Positions 56,352-64,000 of a DNA stretch of 64,000 bases are shown here, in pieces. Origin of the DNA: Lasiosphaeris hirsuta (lineage: Eukaryota; Ascomycota; Sordariomycetes; Sordariales; Lasiosphaeriaceae); the NCBI GenBank assembly GCA_030549175.1, contig JAUKUA010000001.1, positions 124,001 to 188,000 of the forward strand, written 5' to 3'. The notes beneath the pieces are model-generated. The model saw only the letters and a program-made list of their open reading frames with translations. It made no database searches and was not told where the DNA came from. Every line of letters begins with the position of its first letter. Within the stretch, counting starts at the first letter, position 1. Made by a program: the position numbers and the translations under genes.

Positions 56352-59166
56352 TCACGAGCTCCCAAAGAATACATCGTCATGCGTAAACATGCTGACGGCA
56401 GCATCGTACTCCTCCAAATCATCAAACTTGCCCAGCTGATGCAGCCCGTGCTGGTTTGTATCTAGCTGCACCAGACCGTCCTCGTCTGTGGTGAACTGCA
56501 GCAGCATATCGCTCTCATCCATCGACATCAGCGCGCCCCCCGTCAGCGAAGGTCCGCACCCGCCCGACATGGACAGCGAGGCCGCGTGTGCTGCCATCGT
56601 TGTCCCCAGGCCGATGCTGCTAGCTTCCGAGATTCCGCTGCTGTTGGGGTCGGTGGAGTCGCCGAGATCGTGGAAGCGCCCACTCTGACCTGTCGGGGGA
56701 GGCGACGAGCTGGCCGAGAGCTCGGGAGGGGTGCCAGGAACGTGGGTGTAGTGGCTGGCGGTGCTCTTGGCAGGAGAGGCGGCGTTGTTTTGGGTGTTGC
56801 TGCGGGAGGGAGGGAGATAATAGCCTGCAGCGCTGCTGGCGGTGGCAGGAGCCGCCCGGTCGATCTCGGCGAGCGAGGCATGTGACTTGTGGCTATAGTT
56901 GCTCATCGCCGAGGGCGAGGCAGCATGGTTCTCGGGGGACATGATGCTGATGACTTCGGGGGTGTTGCCGCTTCCGCGAGCAGACGAGGATGGGTGACTA
57001 GGCATCGGCGCCGTCGAGACGGTCAGATTGGTGGGGTTCATGGTGGCGGACGAGCTGGGCAGTTCAGGCAGATCAGACATGGCGACGTCCATCATATCCG
57101 GGAAGGGGTCGTTGTCGTCCATGAGCCCGTCGTAGTCGTTGTTGTTGGGCGAGTTGGCGGCCGAGCTGTCCGAGTAGCCCGAAAAGCTGCTCACCGAGCT
57201 GTTCGACGTGTGCTTGTTCTTACGTCGTGTCCGGTCGCTCTTCTCGCGCCGATCGTCCAGGTCTGGCCGGTTCTTGCGGGGACGCCCTCGCTTGACGACC
57301 TTACGCACAATGCCATCGAAGGCACCGATGCACATGCCACGCTGCCGGTGGCGCGTGAGGGCATCGTGACGCGCAAAGCTGTTACCACACTCGCACGGAT
57401 ATGGCTTGATGCCCGTGTGGATTTTGGCGTGCCGCTTGAGGTCGTGTTGGCGCACAAAGCACTTCTTGCAAGTTGGGCACTGGTACTGCCGATCGTTGAG
57501 GTGCGTCTGGACATGGCTCTTGATGTTTTCTTTGCGCCCAAAGCGCTTGTGGCACTGGTCGAATACGCAGATCCACTTGCCATCGGTTGCATCCGGGCCT
57601 TCAATGTAGGCAGCGATATCATCAGTCGTGACACCCGTGTCTGTCTTGGTCTCTTCGATATTGATGCTGGCAATGCTGGCGGCACTGGCGATAGAGGCGA
57701 GAGACTCGGTGCGACGATGGACCATGCCGTGGTGTGGAGATCCAGGAGTGCTGCTCCCGTAATGCGGGATAATGGTATTCTGCGAGTCGAAATCGGCGGG
57801 GGGGCGAAGGTCCGGTTTGTTCTCAAACGTGGGGCGCAAATTCAACAGGTGTGATGCCATGGAAGGTTGCGACATATCTGACGAAAATCCGCTGGGGAGG
57901 CTGTCGTAGGTGTTCTCAATCTTGACAAACTCGGCGTTGACATTGGCCATGTTCATGAAGCCTGGGGTACCAAGTCCTTGTTCCGGAAAGCCCATCGGCA
58001 TGGTGTTGGCGCGGGGCGGTGTTTGAAGAGCTTCAGCTTGTTGGCGCAGATCTTGAAAGATGCCCGAGTTTCGGTTGCTCGACCGATTTCCTCTGATGGG
58101 CTTGATTGTCTCCTCCATGGACTCATCGTAGTCATCGGAGAACCTGTTCGGCTGTTGCTGTTGCTGCGGTGCGGCGTTGTGTTTGGCCATTTGGCCGTGT
58201 GGGTTTTCCATTGGTGTTTGCGGGAAACAGCCTACATGATTTTCAGCACTTTGCCTCCAGCGGTCACTCAGCGGGTCACTTACCATCGACATTCTGTGCT
58301 GGGGGTGTGGCTGGCCTCTGTCCAGAGCCGCCAATTCCATTTCCCATGGCCTCAAATTTGGAAACCTTGTCCATGATCCCGTTGCTTATCCGCCTCGACG
58401 TCCGGCGGGTATGTGTGCTGGCCGTCTCACCCTCCGAGATCCAACCCTGCCCGGATCCGGCCGGGCTTGGCTCTGGGAAAGTCATAAAAGTGGGTGTTGA
58501 CAAGGCGCTGTCAGGACCAAAGTACTCAAATTCCTGCGGTGTGGTCATGGTGTTGTTGGCGAAGTTCGCCTGGTTCTTTTTTATCATGGCGTTCATGGAG
58601 CTCATGTAAGGGTCAAACGGCAGGCTGCTCATGTCGGCCATTTGACCCTGGGCAGACAGTGCATTCACGAAGTGTGGGTTGTGCGGTGTTCCGTGAGGTG
58701 AGAGCAGGAAGCTATCATTCTCGTGTTGCTGCTGCTGCTGTTGCTGCTGCTGTTGTTGTTGCTGTTGGTGTTGGTGCTGCTGTTGGAGTTGCTGCTGGTG
58801 AAGCTGCTGTTGTTGCGATGCGATATCGCTAAAGGTGGGCTGGCCATGGCCCAGGCGTGCTGCGCGTTGCTGCTGCGTTTCTCGCAGTACATGCTGTGGT
58901 GTCGTTGTTGATCCTGTGTTAGTAGTCGAAGTACTTACCGTTGTGTAGTCCTGCCGGATTGTCGGTGTTGCGGTTGTCGGGGAAAATTGGGATCGTCGGG
59001 TGTCCAGGCTGAGGCCTCGTCGATGGGACATGTGCGATCGTTGGTGTTGGAAGTTGGGCAGGGGAGCGATCTTCACGGCCTCGAAGGCCGAAGGCGTTGA
59101 ATTTTGGCGGCGGTGTTGCCGTTGGCGCGAGTGAAGACCGCTTGCTTGGGGCGGATTAGACAGCAT
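56352..59166 (-). CDS. ace2: Ace2/Swi5-like C2H2 zinc-finger transcription factor, 920 aa
   Basis: Exons 59166-58284 and 58231-56352. The 52-nt intron has donor GTAAGT and acceptor TAG. I start at MLSNPPQASGLHSRQRQHRR because this Arg/His-rich opening resembles the start of mould Ace2 proteins. An in-frame ATG at 59340 would add 58 residues. Around residues 510-595 lie C2H2 fingers: CVFDQCHKRFGRKENIKSH, CPTCKKCFVRQHDLKRH and CECGNSFARHDALTRHRQRG. An AT-hook-like VVKRGRPRKNRPD follows. This set is diagnostic of the Ace2/Swi5 group, often annotated as metallothionein expression activator. In yeasts Ace2 drives septum-degrading enzymes for cell separation. In Aspergillus fumigatus it affects conidiation, pigment and wall. 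SP sites flank the fingers, as expected for CDK/NDR-kinase control of localisation. The N-terminal half holds a Gln tract. A GTAAGT...CACCACAG segment at 58894-58938 (45 nt, in frame) may be spliced out, removing 15 residues. Confidence 0.85.
58724..58820. repeat. CAG/CAA repeat coding polyglutamine
   Basis: Imperfect CTG/TTG triplets on the plus strand encode about 30 Gln with a few His and Leu in the Ace2-like protein. The mix of CAG and CAA codons should make it less prone to length change than a pure tract. Confidence 0.9.
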
Positions 59167-61031
59167 TGTGAATGCAGAGTGGAGTTCGGAAAGGGGATTT
59201 GTTGTCGTCGATATCGCGATTGTCGCACTCTCAAAGTGCTGGTCGATGTGGTTCCGAGACTGCGATCGAGGCCCGTTAGCTGCATTGTTTCCTCTTGATG
59301 TTTCTTCTTGCTCTGGCTGGCAGGGAGCGAGGAGCGACATACCTCACGCAGCGCAAGCCAGGCGGCCGGGCAATTAGTATTGCGTGGTTGTGCTCAGTCG
59401 AGGCCGACTTTGCGGTGATGTTTTGGGGGTTGGTGTTGTGCCTTTTTCGGGCGGATCTAGCTGGCGATGCGGGAGCGGCTTTGCAAGTGGCTTCAGAAGA
59501 GCTGAGGTTTGGAGGTTTGTGTAGCGTGATCAATTGGAACAGAAAAGCTCCAAGAGATTGCGAGGATGCTCGGGTGGAGAGAGATGGGTAGCAGCAGGAG
59601 ATGCAGAAGTATGGGGAAGGGGAGTGGTTGCTCTGCGGCCAGCAATGGATATGGGAGACAGACGCTGAGACGCTGGGACGGCTAGACGACCGGGAGCTGT
59701 GGGCAGCCCATGATGGTTTGCGCTCATTTTTGTTGTCTTGCACCATGGAGACTGGTTGCGACGGCAACCGTGGGTGCCTGAGGGATTTGCGCTGTTGCCA
59801 TTGGCGCGCCCCAAGCGGAAAGGTAGCACCGCTCTTGGCTTCCTCCCAGCTGCTCCCAGCTCCTCCCCGGACGCTCCTGGCTGCCGCTCTCTGGCGCCCG
59901 CACCATTAAAATCCGAGCTAATGGGACTCGCTAAACGTCACCCAGCAGCGAGGCCGTCCTCCCGCCGAAGCCCTCCATGCTGCGCATGGCATCCTGGCCT
60001 CCCAGCACGAGATTAGCCTGAGCACTTTGCGTTGCGGGAAACCTTTTTTTTTTTTTTTTCTGGGCGCACCATCGCACCACCGCACCTCAGCCAGTGCTTC
60101 GTCTTCTTCAGCAAACACTCACACCCACGCCGTTGTTTGTGCCATTGTCTGTGCCCTTGTTCTGGCCCCCTCGGTCCTTTTTCGAGCTCGAAATCTTAAC
60201 ATGGCCCGTTTTATTATTACCTAGCCGCCTCGCCCTCGCCCGGGTTCTGCTGCGACTTGTCGCCCGCAATCGATTCGACCAAAACGACGTGCTGTGAGGC
60301 CACTGCCGCCCGATTGCCAGCCAATCCCGAGCCCCCCCACCCTCCTTCTCTGATAGCGTTGCAGGTCATCATAGCAACCGGCTCCATGGGATTTTGGCGG
60401 CCTGTCGTCCAGCGTTCCAGACCTTATGTCGTCCGCTATACTGGCACATTTAAAAAGGCCGTGATATTCCTGCCCTTTTCACTTAACTGTTCCTCCATGG
60501 GAATTCCCGCCCCATCGGCAGTGCGAGACTTGGCGTCATGATAATTTCTGAGTGAACGTTCACACTGCGAGATGATGTGGTCATGAGGAACTGGTCTGAG
60601 TTGAATGAGCGATTGCATTTGTGAAGCTGGAGTGTCTGTCTTTAGCTCGTCCACTACGCTATCTGGTACCTTACAATGAGAACTTTTGAGAAGGAATCTG
60701 ACCCGAGAACTTTTGTGCCCTACAGTGATGCGCAAGAAGAGAAAAAGGAAAAAAGAAAAACGTGTAGAGAATTGTTCACCGAATATCGTGAGATGTGACC
60801 TCGAGGGGTCAGAATCGCCAGAAGGTGCATCAGATCAGAGAGAAAACCAGCATCAAGCGCCCCCTTCCGCTCCCCCAGCACGGCCATCCGACCTTTGTGA
60901 TGAGTCGTCCATTCACGAGAAAGCGGCACCCCGATTCCACCTCGGATCCGCCAGGTCACCCGTCGCCAACGATCATCGGCGCGGTATCCGACAGGGAGAC
61001 GGCGCCGGTGCTGCGTCGTCGTGTAGTAGAC
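59167..61031. other. Leader/promoter of the Ace2-like gene and downstream of the 2EXR gene
   Basis: 1.87 kb. The first several hundred bases are the Ace2-like leader and promoter, open in frame up to ATG 59340. A run of about 18 T lies near 60043-60060. The distal part (60.5-61.0 kb) is probably 3' UTR of the 2EXR gene. No other gene is supported. Confidence 0.4.
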
Positions 61032-62433
61032 CTAGATCGGGATGCCCATCTTGGCAGCAAGGTCGGCTCCCAGAGGCACAAGGACCTTGAGCTGCAGAGC
61101 CTGCCGCTGAGCGAGGCTTTTGCGAAACGGACCAGCGCCTGTTTGGAGCCGATTTCGAACTTCCTGAAAGAGGTCGTCGAAGTGCTTCAAGAGCGTTTCA
61201 CGATCCCAGAAATCATATTCTGGCGTGTAGTCCGAGGCACTTACCCAGGTTTTCGGTGGGTGAAAGGCCCACGGGTCGCACCGAGTCACCACGGCACGGC
61301 TCAGTTCAAGGTACAAGCCATCGGTGCTGTGGAAGACCTCGACACCCATGTCCATACGCTCTTGCTGGGTCACTACATCGCAAAGGGGTGTTAGTGCTTG
61401 CTTCAAGGAAAAATCATGTGGGCAACCGTAACGTACAGTTGAAGAAGGCGAACTCGAGATACTCCTCAGCTTGTTTCTGAAACCGACGAGCGCCTCTGCC
61501 ATACTTGCCGGCACTGGCGTTGGGTGAGCCAGGATCCAGGATGAAATATAGGATCTCGACGTTGGGGAGACAGTCAACGAAGCCGGCAACCTCATCAGGA
61601 CAGGCGCGAAACTTCTCAGGGCAGCCAAAGTGATAGCGCCTGCAGAAAAGGCTGTTCATGGTGTCTGGGCTAGGCGGGCCTGAGTATTTGACTGCCGCGC
61701 GGCGGATTCCGGCGAACACGGATGCCACCTGGTCAGCATCCAGGGCTGGGTTAAGAACCTGCCAGCCGGGGGCCCAGGTTTCACGGGGAACCGACAATAG
61801 CTTCTTCACGTTCTTGGGGCTCTCAAACTTGATAGCGACCACGTCGGTTGCGGCATCGCCAATTCCCTTCAGAAGCTTGAACGGCAGCTTCTGCTTCTCG
61901 GCGTTGGCCATATAGACAGCCTCCTTGGCAGAGGGACAGATGGTTGCAAGCTCTACCTGCTGGCGGAAGCCCGACGTGTCCGTGGACTTGGGAACCGGCA
62001 GAATTTCGAGACCCCAAGTATTGGTTGTGTCATTGATGACTTTCTTGGCCCGAATGAAATGGATGTTAGGCTTGCGAATTGCCTCAGTCCAGATCTTGCA
62101 CTGAAGCTCAAAAGGTAGTTTCAGAATCGGGAACGGCTCTTGGATGCGTTGAACAGCGGACACCTCAGGCTTGCGAAGGGAACTGTTGCCCGTGCCGTAA
62201 GCCTCAAAATCGGCGCTGTCGCCGTCCTCACTGCATCTGGACCAGGCGTAAGACGGCAGCACCTTGTGATTGTGGTAGTGTGTGTTGTACCTCGCTGCCT
62301 CACGATGCAGAGCACGACACATCTCCACCCACGACTCCCGTTCGGCCTTGTACGCGGCACCGGTTGGTCGTTTCCACCACTTGGCTGCGCCTCTCGGTGT
62401 CTTGTACACGGCAATACGATCGGTTGGTGCCAT
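61032..62433 (-). CDS. 2EXR-domain hypothetical protein, 445 aa
   Basis: Exons 62433-61437 and 61372-61032. The 64-nt intron has donor GTACGT, a CACTAAC branch site and acceptor TAG, and the spliced frame is 445 residues with ATG at 62433. A basic N-terminus (MAPTDRIAVYKTPRGAAKWW) is followed at about residues 100-125 by FPILKLPFELQCKIWTEAI, the 2EXR signature (F-P-x-L-x-x-L-P-x-E-L-x-x-x-I-W). The C-terminal two thirds are rich in Trp, Phe and Pro and probably globular, with no catalytic motif recognised. Such proteins are numerous in Pezizomycotina and differ between strains. Their role is unknown. A tandemly duplicated block with splice-donor motifs lies upstream and may supply alternative leader exons. 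Confidence 0.82.
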
Positions 62434-62660
62434 GTTGAAGCCGAGTGATCGGATGGCTAGAGAGAAAGAGGTATCTTGTCGATCGAATGTCGTGATTAAG
62501 TCGCTGCTAGTGGCTCAAAGGGGCTTAGGTCTAAGGCTTCCGACAGAAGTCCTTCTGATAGTAACCATGTTAGCGACGGACCTCATATGTGACGGTTTGA
62601 ATCAAAGCAGACGACCGAGAGAGAAAATAAACAAGTAGCCGACGTTGTGCTGTATCTCAG

Positions 62661-63200
62661 ACTTACTTACGCGACCGGGAAAAGGTGTCTTGTGAAGGTC
62701 TAGGAAGCGCGACTGGTGTCTTTGTGAGGGGCAGGTAAGTAAACAGCATAAGAGCGGTTCCTCTTTGCAGAAGAGGAAGGAGACTCGGAGAGAAAGAGGG
62801 AGAGAACGAAGGCTAGTTTGATTCCACTGCCGCGGGGACAGCGGAAAGAAAAGGCAAAGGGGAGTGTGGTAAATGGAGGTGTGGTGAATAAGCTGACTTA
62901 CGCGGCCGGGGAAAACGGGAAAAGGTGTCTCTTCAAGGCCCAGCACGCGCGACTGCCCAGGCTTTCTTTGTAAGAAGGCAAACAACAAGATAGCGGTTAT
63001 CCTTCGCACATGAAGAAGAGTGAGAAGAGGAAGAAGGGTGAGAAGAGGAAGAAGGGTGAGATGAGGAAGAAGGGTGAGGAGAGGAAGAAGGGCGAGAAAA
63101 AAGCTGTGGTTTGATTCCACTGGCGTGAGAACCGCGGAGACAAAAGGCGAAGGCGAAGGGGAAGGGGAGAGTGGTGAATGGAAGCGTGGTGAAAGCTGAG
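62661..63200 (-). repeat. Tandemly duplicated ~240-300 bp block with splice donors (putative leader exons)
   Basis: Copy A (62661-62895) and copy B (62896-63200) are contiguous and diverged. Both begin (plus strand) ACTTACGCG.CCGGG, share GGGAAAAGGTGTCT and GCGCGACTG, share TTTGATTCCACTG near the far end, and finish in GGGGAGTGTGG/GGAGAGTGGTG-type sequence. On the minus strand, the direction of the downstream 2EXR gene, each copy ends in a perfect GTAAGT donor (CGCGTAAGT). Copy B is longer because of the internal minisatellite. They look like duplicated 5' UTR exons with their donors. That reading is inference. Confidence 0.65.
63012..63101. repeat. 18-bp GA-rich minisatellite
   Basis: About five copies of GAAGAAGGGTGAGAAGAG with small changes, inside copy B of the larger tandem duplication and absent from copy A. 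Confidence 0.85.
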
Positions 63201-63889
63201 ATGAAATTATAGAGATAAAATCTTGAATACAAGTGAGGTGGTCCGTGGGCTGAGCAGAAGGAGGAAAGAAAGAGAGGCCGTGATCAGGGCTTTGTATCTC
63301 TGGCTCCCAGGAAGAATGAAAACGAGCTACACGGTCGGTACTCACAGTTCGTGGACTCAGTCGGTCCAAGGGAAGACGAGAATGAGGCCGAGGCCGTCTT
63401 GCGCCACGGTCGTGATGCAGATATCGATGTTGATGGCTTTCGGTGAATGTCTCTTTAAGTTCTGCTCACGCGATGGTGAGGGAAGTCGGGCGAGGCTATT
63501 CAGAGGAACGATGCCAGGTTCAAGTTGTGCCAGGCCGGGAAGAGGTAAATTAAAGGAACCGAAATGCTGGCTGGAGGGCAAAGACTGCGCCAGAAGCTGG
63601 CCAAGAGAAAGCCGCCCTTGGCCCTGGCTAGCGTTCAGGAAAGGAGAGGAAGGAATGAAGGAAAAAAGAGAGGCATCTTTTTCAAAGGGTAGCGAGGGGC
63701 TCGGAGTTGATCACGTACAGTGTGCCCCCGAAGTCTACGCACGGCCCCTGAGTACCGGATGGCAGACGCGTGAATGGGGGCCTTCCTTCCATATAGGGGC
63801 AAACCCAACAAATCTGGACCTGGGAAGGCTTTCCAGAAGCAAAACAGCATCTTTCGCACTTAAGAAGTCACACTTGGATATTGGAAAGA

Positions 63890-64000
63890 CTCCATGAAAT
63901 ACCAAAGATGCCCTTTTTTATGCTGTAAAGGCTTCATCGGGGCTTCAATACCTCTCCCGGTTTGGTAGGAGTGTCATGCGCTAACAAAAAACCAGGGTTG
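63890..64000. mobile_element. Right end of a third MITE copy, cut by the window edge
   Basis: The last about 75 bases match the right end of the 17.3-kb element: CTTCAATACC...CT, then GGTAGGAGTGTCATGCGCTAAC and AAAAAACCAGGGTTG against GTTGGAGTGTCCCGCGCTAAC and AACAAACCAGGGCTGG. The terminal bases and the TA lie beyond the window. The left end was not resolved. Confidence 0.55.

Larger units (their letters stand above)
62434..64000. other. Upstream region of the 2EXR gene, repeat-rich, to window end
   Basis: No protein gene is supported in the last 1.57 kb. It is dominated by a tandem duplication (62661-63200), a minisatellite inside it, GA-rich DNA and, at the extreme end, a partial MITE. 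The 255-codon minus-strand frame through the duplication is compositionally biased (Leu/Pro/Ser) and follows the repeats, so it is not listed as a gene. Confidence 0.45.

Noticed and set aside
56889..57854. 321-codon plus-strand frame over the zinc fingers
   Set aside because: Val/Arg/Gly-rich antisense shadow of the Ace2-like coding exon.
58914..58938. 25-nt GTAAGT...CACAG segment as an intron
   Set aside because: Too short and not a multiple of three, so splicing would destroy the frame; the 45-nt alternative is reported instead.
62602..63369. 255-codon minus-strand frame with Leu/Pro repeats
   Set aside because: It simply translates the tandem duplication and minisatellite; better explained as leader repeats.

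Overview
The window is nuclear DNA of a filamentous ascomycete, most likely a Sordariomycete and probably Sordariales. The evidence is short spliceosomal introns (48-208 nt; GTAAGT/GTATGT-type donors, CTAAC branch sites), dispersed intron-containing nuclear tRNA genes, decayed genes whose stops fit RIP-type C-to-T mutation, and gene families typical of this class (FWD-1-type F-box/WD40, DUF4470/MYND, WSC sensor, 2EXR proteins, Ace2/Swi5-type zinc-finger factor). There are no bacterial operons, CRISPR arrays or phage modules. Gene models below were spliced by hand from reading frame and splice consensus. Family names rest on protein motifs, not on a database search.

Layout. 1-12.2 kb: no convincing gene, many homopolymers and simple repeats, one 160-codon ORF of doubtful status. 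12.3-13.0 kb: conserved-looking coding sequence broken by a frameshift. 13.7-15.8 kb (+): two-exon 2EXR/F-box-like protein, convergent with a NmrA-like oxidoreductase fold protein (16.0-16.9 kb, -). 17.3-17.5 kb: a MITE with long inverted repeats and TA flanks. 18.2-18.9 kb (+): ESCRT-III protein Vps60, convergent with a FWD-1-like F-box/WD40 protein (19.3-22.6 kb, -). 26.2-29.6 kb (+): Cdc24 Rho-GEF. 31.2-31.6 kb (-): mitoribosomal Mrp10/mS37, divergent from a 1396-residue disordered, probably nuclear protein with PP1-docking motifs (32.2-36.5 kb, +). 37.2-42 kb: a decayed island holding a protein-kinase pseudogene, an HNH-endonuclease-domain pseudogene and a further coding-like remnant. 42.1-43.5 kb (-): GT32 glycosyltransferase. 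43.8-44.9 kb: tRNA-Lys, tRNA-Ile and tRNA-Thr, all with introns. 46.9-47.9 kb (-): WSC-domain membrane sensor. 51.0-51.3 kb: a diverged second MITE copy. 51.4-55.2 kb (-): DUF4470/MYND zinc-finger protein. 56.4-59.2 kb (-): Ace2/Swi5-like C2H2 factor. 61.0-62.4 kb (-): a second 2EXR protein, preceded by a tandemly duplicated leader block. The last 110 bases hold the right end of a third MITE copy.

The intact genes are mostly housekeeping or regulatory: endosomal sorting, ubiquitin ligase targeting, polarity GTPase signalling, mitochondrial translation, Golgi-type glycosylation, cell-wall sensing and cell-separation/cell-wall transcription. Cdc24, the WSC sensor, the GT32 enzyme and the Ace2-like factor all bear on cell wall and morphogenesis, but they are scattered and show no sign of being a cluster. 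No clear new multi-gene system was found. The best leads are the disordered PP1-docking protein, the MITE family, the decayed kinase/HNH island, and the duplicated leader exons at 62.7-63.2 kb.
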